NCBI GenBank assembly: GCA_029243025.1
Contig: JAQWSU010000018.1
Span: 151,558 to 215,557, forward strand
Source of the DNA: Pirellulaceae bacterium
GTDB lineage: Bacteria > Planctomycetota > Planctomycetia > Pirellulales > Pirellulaceae
Direction of reading: 5' to 3'
DNA length: 64,000 nucleotides
Each line of letters begins with the position of its first letter. Position 1 is the stretch's first letter. Of this stretch, positions 1 through 9,207 are shown in pieces. The notes under the pieces are model-generated. The model saw nothing but the letters and a program-made list of their open reading frames with translations. It did not search any database and had not been told where the DNA came from. The translations under genes were made by a program, and so were the position numbers.

Positions 1-16
1 GGCTGAACATAATCTT

Positions 17-3000
17 ATGCATGAATCCCAGCCAATCCGCTCGCCGATCGCGCTGAAATGCCGACAATTTTTCCTGATGGCCACCGGTGTGATGGTGTGG
101 CTTGTAAGCGCCGAACCCGCGCCGGCAGCCTGGGTCATCGCGGCAGCTGCGGACAACGATCTCGTACAGGTGTTGAAAGCATCCGGGGTGACAGCAGCGC
201 GTTTTGACAGCGCTGCAGTTGCGGTGGCCAGTGCGGCAACCGGCGACGGAGTGTTGGTCCTGGCCGATGCCTATCCGGAAAAGACCACGCCTCTGACTCC
301 CGCGCTTTTTAAAGAGGCCCGGGCGAAGAAAATTCGCCTCTATGTGGAGTACCCTTCGTTCCTCCCGGACCAGAAATGCGGCACGCCGCAAACCCTGAAG
401 ACCGGCCGTTGGGGCAATGTTCTGGAGCGCACCGTGGTGGCCAGCGATGCCTTTGGCGATGCCTTGAAGAAGTCGCGCATCCTCATGATCCACGGCTGCC
501 ATTACCTGCCGGCCGAAGCGCGGAATCCGCACCTCGTCGTGGCGCGGGTCGCCGGTTATGACCAGGCGATCTACGGGCTCCCGAACGAAAACGTCCACCC
601 GATTCTTTTCGAGCATCCGGCTGGCGAGGTGCTGGTGGCGACGACGAAACTCAGCCAGTTTGTAACCGCGCGCTACGCGCCACTGGATGCTTGGGAACCG
701 GTGTGGCGCATCATCTTGAAGTGGGCTCAGCCCGACGCCGATCTCCCGGCACTGCGCTGGACGCCACCACTGCGGCCCTCCTACGCGCGCGATGCGGCAT
801 TGCCGGCGGATGCGGAGCGCAGCGCTCTTCGGCGCGGTGCCGAATGGTATCGCAAATCGGGCCTCTTGGTGCATCCCTCATGGCAGGCGTTCTATGACCG
901 CCCGGCCAATACCGGACCGCCCACTGCCGACTGGCCGGACGGCCATCGTGCCGGACCAGGACCGGGGCGCAATGCCGCCAGCGGCGACGGCAGCCTAGGT
1001 CTGCTGGAGGGCTTCCGCTCGAATATCTATCACGATGGATCGCAGGCGGTGCTCTGGTGGCGGCGTGCCGACAATCACGGCGAATCGGCGGGAGCGCTGG
1101 CGCTGGCCGGCTCGGTCCTCCAGCAACCGGAGTTTTCCCGCACAGGATCAAACCTCGCCGATTGGCTGACCGGCAAGTCCGTTCTCTACAATGGCGTGTT
1201 TGCAGATCCAAAGCATCCCGCCTTCGGACTTTGCGGGTGGAACGACGTGCCTCGCTACTACGGCGGCGCGAACGGATTCGATCAAGTTTGGGGCGATGAC
1301 AACGCGCGGGCATGGCTCGGCCTCCTTCGCGCCGCCACCGCCCTGCGCTCCCAACACTACGACGAACGCCTCGCCCAGCAACTGCTCGCGATGATGCGCC
1401 TGACAGGAAAAAAGGGATTTATGGTGACCCATCTGGATGTTCCCTCGCTGGCGCGGAATGGATGGGAAGGAAGCTTCCTCGGCGATCACGAGCACCTCGC
1501 ACCGCATTACCAGGCCTACGTGCAGGCTTGTTTTCTCTGGGCCGCGCGTGCCACGGGATTTCCCCTGCTCCGGGAGCGGGCGACCAAAGCAATCGCGCGG
1601 ATGATGGAGGCCTACCCGCAGGGCTGGTCGGCGACCAACGATCAGTTCAACCAGGAACGTGCCCGCATGCTGCTGCCACTGGCATGGCTGGTCCGCCTTG
1701 ACGACACCCCCAAGCATCGTGAGTGGTTGCGGAGAGTGGCTACCGATCTTACCCGCGACATGGACGCTTCCGGTGCCATTCTCACCAAGATCAAACGGGG
1801 TCCTGCCAGCAACGAGGCATATGGCACGGGCGAAACCACTCTCATTCAAGCCAACGGAGACCCCAACACCGACCTCTTCTACACGGCCAACTTCGCCCTC
1901 GCTGGTCTGCACGAAGCCGCGGCCGCAACCGGTGAGGCGTTCTACCGCGACGCCGAGAACAAACTGGTGCGCTTCTTTTGCCGCGTGCAGGTGAAGAGTG
2001 ATTCCCTGCCCCAGTTCGACGGCGGCTGGTTTCGCGGCTTTGACTACCGGCGCTGGGAATACTGGGGCAGCGATGCCGATATCGGCTGGAGTCTCTACAG
2101 CATGGAAACGGGCTGGATCCAGGGCGAAGTGCTCTCGGTGCTCGCCCTGCGCCAGATGAATACCTCGTTGTGGGAATACACCGCCGCCAGCGGCATCCCT
2201 GGCCATTTCAAAAAGTGGCGTGGACGCATGTTGCCGGACGCTAACATTGAGAAAGCGAACGAGGCGACGAATCCAGAGCCTCCCGCAGCATCAGCTCCCA
2301 AGGCGGCGAAACCAGCGCCTCCCCCAACCCCAGCGCCGGACACCCCGGCGATGCCGGCAAAGCCGCCTGCAAGCTGGCTCACCTACCATCTCGCCCATCC
2401 GGCCAAAACCGCTCCGGGCGATCCTAATTGCATCTTCTTCTGGAAAGGCCGGTATCACTTTCACTACATCATCGAAGATAAAGGTGGCGCCTCCTATGCC
2501 CATGTCTCCAGCACGGACATGGTTCACTGGAAGTGGCATCCCACCACCCTCACGCCTGCCAACATGGGCCACCAAATGCTCAGCGGCACCGGATTTCTGA
2601 CCAGAGATGGAAAGCCCGCCATCATCTATCACGGCCAGGGGTCAGGAAGGAATCAAATCGCCTACGCCGAGGACGATCTCCTGGAAAAATGGTCCAAGCC
2701 CGTGCCCGTCGATCCGAAAACAAAATCCGGAGCGATTCCGGAAATGCGCCACTGGGACCCCGACTGCTGGCTCGACGGGAAGACCTACTATGCCGTGTCC
2801 GGCGGAAGAGATCCTCATCTCATGAAATCCTCCGACCTGAAGAAATGGGAGTATCTCGGCCGCCTGCTGCACGACGAGATACCGGACGTCGGCGTGCCTC
2901 GCAACGAGGACATCTCCTGTCCCAACATGTTCCGCCTCGGCGACAAGTCGATGCTGCTCTGCCTGAGTCACTGGCTCGGTTGCCGCTATTACCTGGGCCA

Positions 3001-3718
3001 CTTCAAGGATGAAAAGTATGTGCCGGAATCCCACGGCCTCATGAACTGGTTCAGCGAGTTCGACAAGGGTCATGAAGATGTGGATGTATTCGCTCCCGAG
3101 AGCGTCCTCACGCCGGATGGCCGCCGCGTCATGTGGGCCTGGTCGCGCGTGAAAGAACGGCTCAAGGGCGTCCCCATCCAGAGCAGCGTTCAATCTCTTC
3201 CCCGCGAACTCAGCCTTCCCAAGGACGGCGTCCTGCGCATCCGACCGCTCCGCGAACTGGAGACCTTGCGCTTCGACGAGAGGAGCGAATCCAATCTGAA
3301 GCTGGAAAGTGGCACGTCCTACCGGCTCCGGGAAATCTCTGGCGATGTCCTTGAGATCCGGGTCGTTGTCCAACCCGGGGCCGCGCAGCAATTCGGGGTC
3401 CGCCTTTACTGTGACCAGAAAGGCAAGCATGGCTTTCCCATCACCATCGAGCCCGGAAAGAAATCCATGAGCCTGGGCGAAACGCGAGTGCCCTTCGAGT
3501 TGAAAGCTGCAGAGAATCTCGATCTGCGAATCTTCCTCGACAAGAACATTATCGAGGTCTTCGCCAACGACCGACAGGCGGCTCTCGCCCCCTGCAAGTA
3601 CGACCCGAAAAACCTGGGAGTTTTTCTGTTCTGCGGGGAAAGTGCCATTCTGGTGAGGGAGGTGAAAGGCTGGAAAATGCGGTCCATTTACGACAACCCT
3701 CTGAAAACAGAGAATTGA
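17..3718 (+). CDS. Secreted two-part protein: alpha-barrel-like half fused to a GH32-like glycosidase domain
   Basis: A 1233-residue exported protein. Residues 1-38 look like a signal peptide ending APAA. Residues about 250-740 are rich in W, G and aromatic pairs typical of an alpha/alpha-toroid sugar-acting domain (NIYHDGSQAVLWW, GSFLGDHEHLAPHYQAY). A Pro/Ala linker spans about 745-788. The C-terminal half resembles GH32 (fructan or sucrose hydrolases): GDPNC carries the usual nucleophile Asp (D802), HWDPDCW the second Asp (D914), and IEVFAND is typical of the C-terminal beta-sandwich. The third GH32 motif, normally E-C-P, reads ISCPNMF, so Ser replaces the acid/base Glu; nearby E964 (NEDIS) could serve instead. 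This suggests a polysaccharide-degrading enzyme outside the cytoplasm, substrate unknown. Family-level confidence is good for the C-terminal half and weak for the N-terminal half. Base composition looks GC-rich compared with DNA beyond 10 kb. A start at 77 is an alternative. Confidence 0.75.
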   Translation: MHESQPIRSPIALKCRQFFLMATGVMVWLVSAEPAPAAWVIAAAADNDLVQVLKASGVTAARFDSAAVAVASAATGDGVLVLADAYPEKTTPLTPALFKEARAKKIRLYVEYPSFLPDQKCGTPQTLKTGRWGNVLERTVVASDAFGDALKKSRILMIHGCHYLPAEARNPHLVVARVAGYDQAIYGLPNENVHPILFEHPAGEVLVATTKLSQFVTARYAPLDAWEPVWRIILKWAQPDADLPALRWTPPLRPSYARDAALPADAERSALRRGAEWYRKSGLLVHPSWQAFYDRPANTGPPTADWPDGHRAGPGPGRNAASGDGSLGLLEGFRSNIYHDGSQAVLWWRRADNHGESAGALALAGSVLQQPEFSRTGSNLADWLTGKSVLYNGVFADPKHPAFGLCGWNDVPRYYGGANGFDQVWGDDNARAWLGLLRAATALRSQHYDERLAQQLLAMMRLTGKKGFMVTHLDVPSLARNGWEGSFLGDHEHLAPHYQAYVQACFLWAARATGFPLLRERATKAIARMMEAYPQGWSATNDQFNQERARMLLPLAWLVRLDDTPKHREWLRRVATDLTRDMDASGAILTKIKRGPASNEAYGTGETTLIQANGDPNTDLFYTANFALAGLHEAAAATGEAFYRDAENKLVRFFCRVQVKSDSLPQFDGGWFRGFDYRRWEYWGSDADIGWSLYSMETGWIQGEVLSVLALRQMNTSLWEYTAASGIPGHFKKWRGRMLPDANIEKANEATNPEPPAASAPKAAKPAPPPTPAPDTPAMPAKPPASWLTYHLAHPAKTAPGDPNCIFFWKGRYHFHYIIEDKGGASYAHVSSTDMVHWKWHPTTLTPANMGHQMLSGTGFLTRDGKPAIIYHGQGSGRNQIAYAEDDLLEKWSKPVPVDPKTKSGAIPEMRHWDPDCWLDGKTYYAVSGGRDPHLMKSSDLKKWEYLGRLLHDEIPDVGVPRNEDISCPNMFRLGDKSMLLCLSHWLGCRYYLGHFKDEKYVPESHGLMNWFSEFDKGHEDVDVFAPESVLTPDGRRVMWAWSRVKERLKGVPIQSSVQSLPRELSLPKDGVLRIRPLRELETLRFDERSESNLKLESGTSYRLREISGDVLEIRVVVQPGAAQQFGVRLYCDQKGKHGFPITIEPGKKSMSLGETRVPFELKAAENLDLRIFLDKNIIEVFANDRQAALAPCKYDPKNLGVFLFCGESAILVREVKGWKMRSIYDNPLKTEN

Positions 3719-3741
3719 GGGTCGGCTTGAACCATGCCGTC

Positions 3742-3873
3742 CGAAGTGGGCGGACGGCCGAGAAAGTTCAGGGAGAGTCGTCGCATGAGGATTCGCCGTG
3801 ATGCGGCGGGCGAGGGCTTCAAGCCGCGACGGTTGAGCTCAAACAGAATGAAGGCATCGACGCTGTTTTCAAT
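3742..3873 (-). pseudogene. Decayed DUF1549 fragment
   Basis: About 44 codons read SVDAFILFELNRRGLKP, then SPAASRRILMRRLSLNFLG, then RPPTSD. This is the standard opening of DUF1549, the domain of planctomycete secreted cytochrome proteins (compare the intact gene at 10.6-16.1 kb, which has FLRRTYLDLTGLPPTPD). No start, signal peptide, heme motif or downstream DUF1553 is present and the frame closes at once, so this is a relic on the minus strand. It lies just downstream of another relic module at 3939-4030. Together they suggest that a DUF1549 gene once stood here and was lost by recombination. Confidence 0.6.
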
Positions 3874-3938
3874 GAGGAGCTGTGTAGTCACTATCTCTGA
3901 TCGAAGTTTCTTAACTGCAGTCGGTGTGCATGCCCGGC

Positions 3939-4030
3939 GCGACTTGCGCTGCTTGACTTTCGACAGAGGTTGCATCAACTTCGGCAGCTTGCATTCGACC
4001 GTAACTCGCGTCGGTGAATCCATCCTCTGT
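3939..4030 (-). repeat. 92-bp direct repeat, copy A (coding-like module)
   Basis: This stretch aligns without gaps with 9479-9570 in the same orientation, at roughly three matches in four positions by eye. On the minus strand it is open in the same frame as its partner: GFTDASYGRMQAAEVDA here against GFTDANCGQLQPAEVDA there. The conserved residues and mostly silent differences suggest a shared coding ancestor. Here the frame runs on to QAAQVAPGMHTDCS and a stop, with no start codon context, so the copy is a relic. The rest of 3719-4398 holds no gene I can support. Confidence 0.6.
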
Positions 4031-4398
4031 AGTTATGAACCCGCCGCGCGACCCGTCGATGGACACCGATCGCCGAGCTGGGAGATGCACCGACCGAGTC
4101 TCTTGAAAGTGGCGACGGGATTTGAACTCGCTAAACGGTGTCGAAACAATGATCTACGGAAGATGAGATTCAAAGACGGCGCGATTTCGACATCCGTTTG
4201 AACTGCCAGGGAACGTCGACAGAAATAGCGAGGCTGCCGCAGATAAGTGCGGCGATAATATTCGGCACAGCCAATCCAGTAAGCGGATTGGAATGGGGCA
4301 TCACGCGTCTCCCTTGCTTCGGGTCTCAGCGGCCGGATTTCCCCGGGGGTAAAAGAGGGGCAGGTCCGTGCATGCCACCGTTAGATGCATGCCGGCCG

Positions 4399-6996
4399 CT
4401 ACTCGGCCTCGCCCGCCACCACCACGGTCTGGTAGTTCGGCGAAGCCGAGCCAGCGGTAACCGGGAACTTGGTGTCGCCCGATTCGAGGTAGTACTCGAA
4501 GTCGTCGGACTGCGGGGGGATCACAGCCGAGTAAACGCAGCGCGCCTTGTGGTCCACGGGAACGTCCTGCCACGCGCCGCGCCCTAACGGTCGGACCTTC
4601 AAGACCGGCGGCGTGTCGCCGGTACCCAACACGATCAGGCTCAACTCCAGCGGCTGGCCTTTGTTGATCTGCGTCTCAGTGCCGAGTACACGGATCAGCG
4701 GTGCCCCGTCGTAAACGGTCGACGGGTTGGCGCTGTCGGGGATTGGCTTGCCCAGCCCCTGCTCGAGTTGCTTGTCCCACTTCAACACCAACAGCTGGTG
4801 CCAGTTGAGGATCTCGAGGTTGACGATCTCACCCAAGTCGCTGGCGTTCGTCGCCTTCTCGAGATGTAGCCGCATCATTTTTTCGAAGAGCCTCGCCATC
4901 TTCGTGCGGGCGGCCAGCGCCTGGGCGTACCAATCCTCACGCATGGAGAGCTCGAACTGATGGCGAACGACGCCGAACTCGCCCATCAGCCGCATCACCT
5001 GAAACGTCTTCAAAAAATAGTCGAACCGCTCTTGGTTTCCCTTACCGACAACCATCGGCCGGAGGGCCTCGAGCTTTTCCACAAACGCGTAGTCCTTTTT
5101 GGCCGTCTCCCAAGACTCCTCCTCGTTGGGACGGATCGCCGCGGGCGAGGAGCCGTCGACTTCGCTTTCCGTCTCCCAGTGGTTGATGCCTGGCAGACCA
5201 CCGCGTTTGTTGATCCCGCACTTGTCGAGGGAAGCGAAGATCGCCCCGGCTTCGGGCCCAGCGTCGGGGCCGAACTGGGTGATCGCCCACCGCTTGTAGT
5301 AATCGCCCCACCAACTGTTCTTGTCCTTGGGGATGATGCGCTGGGGCGGCGCCGACGTCGTCCCGTAGGCCCAAGTCAGGTCACGCATCGCCCCGGCGTT
5401 GGGGCTTAGGATCCGAGTGCGCCAATGCTTGGCGATCAGGCCGTGGCCGCCTTTCTTCAGCGCGGCGCGCGCGTCGGACCAGATGCGGCCGATGTCCAGC
5501 TGCGGCTGAGCCAGGCCCCAGTCTTCTTCGAACCAGGTGCACGGCCATTTTTTGCGCTGGCGGCTGAGGTCTTCGAACGACTCGGCCTCATCCCAGAGGC
5601 CCATGATCGGCGCCTCGTAGGGCAGGAGTTTAGGATCGTCGAACTCGGCGGGGTTGTCGGCGCTGCCGATTTTCCAGCCCGCCATGGCGATCTGGAACGG
5701 GTTGCCCAGTTCCGCCAGTGCCTCACGCGCCAGGAGGATGTCTTGCTTCAGCGCGTCAATCTGGGCCGGAGTCATGTCGTAGTGCTGCCACACCTCCCAG
5801 GTCCAGAGCCAGTAGTAGTCGAGGTCGTGGGTCTTCGTAATGCGAGTGAAGATACCCTTGTAGATATCCTTGACGACCTTGGGGTCTTTAGGGTCGAGCC
5901 CCTGCTCCTTCAGGTGCGCCTGAAGCGCCGGCGGGATGCCACGCACCCAGTCGGCCTCGGCCTCGGCGCCCTTCTTCTCGACACCCATCGGCAGCTCCGT
6001 GCCGATGGCGGTCTTCACGCCCAGCCGCTTGGCGTGGGCGAAGGCGTTCTTGAACATGGCGCCCGTCTTGTTGAACGCCTCGTTCTGGCCTGCCAGGTCG
6101 GTGTAAATCTGCGTGCCCATCACGTCGGGGCCGTAGTCGTTGCGGTCGAAGATGTGCCGCGCCGGAGAGCTGAACCGGTCGGTGTCGAGCGTCGCGGAGC
6201 CCCAGATCCGGTTGGGCCGCTTCGTGTGGGCGAAGTAGGCGGGGTAAGACCACTTCACGGTGCCGTCGGGGTTCACGTCTCCGGGCAGGCCGATCCAGAC
6301 CGTCAGCTCGGGCCCCGTCGGGCCAGATTCTTCCACGCGTTCCTCGTAGATCGAGTATTGCGGGTAGGTCTTGAGGCCGATGAAGTTCATTCCCAGCTTT
6401 GGCAGTTGCGAGATCACTGACTTGTAGTCGCGTGTGTTCCAAAAGTCGGGACCTTGAAAGAAGTCGTGGAAGGGCTGAATGCCGCGCGTCTCAAAGAGTG
6501 GCCGCCCCACCTCGTCGAAGCCGGACAACGAGAGCTCGGCCCGGGCGTCGGGGATCGCGTCCCCGGCGAGGTCGAAGCCGACGCCTATCTTTTCGGCGTA
6601 GCGGTAAGCGGCCAATAGCGTGCCGTCCGCATCGGCGCCGGAGACGACCAGGACGTTGCGACCATCCGCGGCGACCGACTTCAGCAGCGTCTGCCCTTCC
6701 TTGGGTTCGTACCCGATCGGGTCGCGCAGCGACTTCAGCAGCGTGCTGCCGTTTGCTGCAACGACGATCAGGCCGCCGGAAGCGGGCAGCGACGCGACGG
6801 GTTTTGCCTCCAGTAACTCGCCGCTGCGAAGGTAGACGTAGCGCCGCACTTCTTTCGCGGCCAGCAGCTCGTTCAGAGTCCCGTTCACCGGATAGACGAT
6901 CGTGGTGGCGGCCGATGAGATCGTCTCAGCGTGCACACCAGAAAACGACGCGGTCAAGAACAACAGCGTCAACAATAATGCGTGTAAATGCTTCAT
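4399..6996 (-). CDS. Secreted alpha-glucuronidase-type glycoside hydrolase (putative)
   Basis: An 865-residue exported protein. The start at 6996 is chosen because MKHLHALLLTLLFLTASF is a clear signal peptide with GGAAAGAA-like ribosome binding sequence (CGGAAAGAACC) just before it; the longer open frame to 7140 has neither. Residues about 20-150 (ATTIVYPVNGTLNELLAAKE, then ELLEAKPVASLP) match the small N-terminal domain of alpha-glucuronidases and related hydrolases. The middle part (GIQPFHDFFQGPDFWN, WLWTWEVWQHYDMTP, WFEEDWGLAQPQLD) looks like a TIM-barrel catalytic domain rich in Trp and acidic residues. The last 100 residues look like a beta-rich module. The substrate is probably an uronic-acid-bearing polysaccharide; the exact GH family is uncertain. 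It lies 140 bp downstream of the M56 gene on the same strand and may belong to that regulated unit. GC content looks high. Confidence 0.65.
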   Translation of the reverse strand: MKHLHALLLTLLFLTASFSGVHAETISSAATTIVYPVNGTLNELLAAKEVRRYVYLRSGELLEAKPVASLPASGGLIVVAANGSTLLKSLRDPIGYEPKEGQTLLKSVAADGRNVLVVSGADADGTLLAAYRYAEKIGVGFDLAGDAIPDARAELSLSGFDEVGRPLFETRGIQPFHDFFQGPDFWNTRDYKSVISQLPKLGMNFIGLKTYPQYSIYEERVEESGPTGPELTVWIGLPGDVNPDGTVKWSYPAYFAHTKRPNRIWGSATLDTDRFSSPARHIFDRNDYGPDVMGTQIYTDLAGQNEAFNKTGAMFKNAFAHAKRLGVKTAIGTELPMGVEKKGAEAEADWVRGIPPALQAHLKEQGLDPKDPKVVKDIYKGIFTRITKTHDLDYYWLWTWEVWQHYDMTPAQIDALKQDILLAREALAELGNPFQIAMAGWKIGSADNPAEFDDPKLLPYEAPIMGLWDEAESFEDLSRQRKKWPCTWFEEDWGLAQPQLDIGRIWSDARAALKKGGHGLIAKHWRTRILSPNAGAMRDLTWAYGTTSAPPQRIIPKDKNSWWGDYYKRWAITQFGPDAGPEAGAIFASLDKCGINKRGGLPGINHWETESEVDGSSPAAIRPNEEESWETAKKDYAFVEKLEALRPMVVGKGNQERFDYFLKTFQVMRLMGEFGVVRHQFELSMREDWYAQALAARTKMARLFEKMMRLHLEKATNASDLGEIVNLEILNWHQLLVLKWDKQLEQGLGKPIPDSANPSTVYDGAPLIRVLGTETQINKGQPLELSLIVLGTGDTPPVLKVRPLGRGAWQDVPVDHKARCVYSAVIPPQSDDFEYYLESGDTKFPVTAGSASPNYQTVVVAGEAE

Positions 6997-7136
6997 GGTT
7001 CTTTCCGAAAGACACCTGCTTGGATCCGGTCCGGCTCGATCGCTAGACATCGCTCCACGGCGACCACAGCGGGCAAAGAGCATGCCGCCCGAACCGCGAC
7101 GAAGTGTCCAAGGATGGTTAGGCTGTTGCTGATCGA

Positions 7137-8795
7137 TCACTTCGACCCGCCATTGAGCTCTCGCAGGGATTTGCGGACCTTCTTCAATTCGGCCTCCAAT
7201 TCCCGCACATCTTCACCTTCCTGACGAGCCTCGATCATGTGACGTTCAAGGTGGAACTCCTCGATGCGTAGCAGCAGAGATTCTTCGCGTTGGTCAACCT
7301 GCTTTTCGAGCTTCTCAATCCTTTTGTCATCATCGGTCTCTACGATTTTGTGAAGGTCTCGGAGTAGCTTCAGCAGCTTCTCCTGGTCCGCGACAAATGC
7401 CTCAACTCGCTGCCGCGCTTTGTCCTCACCTTGTTCAGCGAGTTCTTCCTTCTCGATCTTCAGCTCGGACAACCTACCTTCCATTTCACCAATGCGTTCG
7501 GCTCGCCAGAACTTATCCCCCAACGCTTCGAGCTTGTCTTCGAGCTGTTCGGCCTGATCGAAGTCTTGCCCTGCCTGGGCCTTTTCGAGCGATTGCTCTA
7601 GTTTCTGAATTTCATCCAACATGGGTAGGATGCCCTTGAGATAGTCTCGTTGGCCGACAACGTGCTTCGCCCAGTTATCGTTCTCATCGTAGCGAAGCTC
7701 TTCGATCTCCTGCGTGAGCTCCTCGATCCTTTCGACATACTCTCGGCGCTCGGCCGACCAATCCTTCTTTTCTTCTTCGGCGTTGGCTATTCCGAGTGGA
7801 AGCACAATCAATGCGAACAGGAATACAGACACCCAATTTGATTTGAATGGAAGCGAGTGCTGTGAAACAATCATCTCGACTCTCCTCTTGAGCGTGTTGC
7901 AACTGCCGAAGGCCGTTGCCGGGGAAGGGCAAGTCGCGGCGTTGGACGCGACGAAATCTACTGACGCAAGCAGTGTTTCCGCGTATCGCACGCGTCGGCT
8001 GTGGTTCTGCGCGAGAACCATCCGATCGCAGGACCACTCTTGTTGAATCCGAAGTTCCCTCCGTGCCCACCAGACGACCGGATTCCACCAAAACAAAATG
8101 GCGAGAGTTGTCGCGAAGTAGTTTGTCCAATGGTCTCGCCGCGCGTAGTGCGCCAACTCGTGTTGGATGATAAGTTCGACGCTCTCGGGCTCCATCGTCG
8201 AGATCAGTCCGCTCGGCATGATGATTCGCGGCCCTCGCCAAGTCCCCCACAGGAATGGCGATATCGTTCCATGAACGATGCGAACCGACGGCAAATGCTT
8301 GAGCCCGAATTGCCGAGACGCCACGGCCACTTGGTTCTGAATCAACTGCGAGGCTGGCCCGGCGTGTCGCACGAGTTGCCCGATTAGACGCACACGGGAG
8401 AGGCTAATGAGAAACAACGCCAAGCTGCCGATGGCTGACACCCCGACGATAAACTGAGGAGTCAGCATCACATCCACCGACTGCGCGCGTATCGTCTCAT
8501 CGCCTCGAACATTAGATCGTATCGGCCCCGTGATTCCCGAATTCAAGTTCCCTATCGCAGGCGCCGTGACGGCCAATTGTTCATTCTGGTCCTGTCCGGA
8601 TCGGGCTACACCGATAGACACGGGAACTGCAACAAACGTTGGACTTATGAGCTTAACCAACACCAGCAGCCACAAAGCATGGCATACATGTGGCCGGAGT
8701 CGCAGGTACCGAGTTTGCTGCGCGAGGAAGATCACGATGGCCAGACCGCCCGCTAGAACTGTATTCCATAGCAGCCCACTGATAATGTGAGACAT
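7137..8795 (-). CDS. M56-family membrane metallopeptidase (BlaR1-like) with coiled-coil tail
   Basis: 552 residues. N-terminal membrane helices (about 4-25, 35-58, 120-138) are followed by QHELAHYARRDH near residue 210, an HEXXH zinc site, and then ILFWWNPVVWWARRELR and EWSCDRMVL, both typical of M56/BlaR1 proteins. A last helix (VSVFLFALIVLPLGIANA) leads into about 200 charged residues (345-550) with strong heptad character, rich in E, K, L and R. In BlaR1 the corresponding tail is a penicillin-binding sensor; no such domain is seen here. By analogy it cleaves or inactivates the adjacent BlaI-type repressor on a signal, which may be envelope stress or a substrate. The start at 8795 has GGAGGTG before it and lies 13 bp after the repressor gene, so the two are co-transcribed. 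Confidence 0.85.
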   Translation of the reverse strand: MSHIISGLLWNTVLAGGLAIVIFLAQQTRYLRLRPHVCHALWLLVLVKLISPTFVAVPVSIGVARSGQDQNEQLAVTAPAIGNLNSGITGPIRSNVRGDETIRAQSVDVMLTPQFIVGVSAIGSLALFLISLSRVRLIGQLVRHAGPASQLIQNQVAVASRQFGLKHLPSVRIVHGTISPFLWGTWRGPRIIMPSGLISTMEPESVELIIQHELAHYARRDHWTNYFATTLAILFWWNPVVWWARRELRIQQEWSCDRMVLAQNHSRRVRYAETLLASVDFVASNAATCPSPATAFGSCNTLKRRVEMIVSQHSLPFKSNWVSVFLFALIVLPLGIANAEEEKKDWSAERREYVERIEELTQEIEELRYDENDNWAKHVVGQRDYLKGILPMLDEIQKLEQSLEKAQAGQDFDQAEQLEDKLEALGDKFWRAERIGEMEGRLSELKIEKEELAEQGEDKARQRVEAFVADQEKLLKLLRDLHKIVETDDDKRIEKLEKQVDQREESLLLRIEEFHLERHMIEARQEGEDVRELEAELKKVRKSLRELNGGSK

Positions 8796-8808
8796 GGTTC
8801 ACCTCCGA

Positions 8809-9186
8809 CTAACGGGCCTTGTCGATAATTTTGCGGATTGTTTCTCGATCCCGCTTACTCAGTTTGATCTTGTCGACTAATGGCAAGAGAATGGGGGTCA
8901 AAGCCCCATCGAAATAGCTGTCGGCGATTTGCTCCAGCTGTGTGCCAACAAGTGTTGGACGGTCAATTGTCGCCGTGAAGCTGTGGGCGAAACCGCTCCG
9001 ATCGCGAGCGACATAGCCCTTCTGCTCCAGCTGATCGAGCAGTGTGTTCACGGTGGCGTGGTAAGCCGGGGTGTTCTCCGAGTACAGCGCGGACGCAATC
9101 TCGCGAACGACGGACGGCCCGTGCTCCCAGAGGTGGTTCAACACCGAAAGTTCGGCATTGGTAACAATCGCGCTCGGTCGAGCCAT
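8809..9186 (-). CDS. BlaI/MecI-family transcriptional repressor
   Basis: 125 residues with the penicillinase-repressor winged helix: TNAELSVLNHLWEHGP, then YHATVNTLLDQLEQKGYVAR with the wing (DRSGFAHSFTA), and a C-terminal dimerisation helix region (ADSYFDGALTPILLPLVDKI). Such repressors bind as dimers to short palindromes and are released by proteolysis by the M56 partner, which is the next gene. The start at 9186 has AGGAG seven bases upstream. The two palindromes at 9208-9245 in its own promoter suggest autoregulation. No beta-lactamase gene is nearby, so antibiotic resistance is not implied; this class is very common in planctomycetes with other targets. Confidence 0.9.
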   Translation of the reverse strand: MARPSAIVTNAELSVLNHLWEHGPSVVREIASALYSENTPAYHATVNTLLDQLEQKGYVARDRSGFAHSFTATIDRPTLVGTQLEQIADSYFDGALTPILLPLVDKIKLSKRDRETIRKIIDKAR

Positions 9187-9207
9187 CTGCGTCTCCTAAT
9201 ACAAACA

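Noticed and set aside
1148-2206. 352-codon open frame on the minus strand
   Set aside because: It lies wholly inside the large hydrolase gene, has no ribosome binding site and is a by-product of high GC.
3734-4201. 155-codon open frame on the plus strand
   Set aside because: It is the complement of the DUF1549 relic; its translation has no family pattern.
5425-6420. 331-codon open frame on the plus strand
   Set aside because: It is antisense to the alpha-glucuronidase-type gene, with a repetitive Val/Arg-rich translation and no start signal.
8809-9186. Beta-lactam resistance locus
   Set aside because: The BlaI and M56 genes lack a beta-lactamase or PBP2a neighbour and the M56 protein lacks the penicillin sensor.
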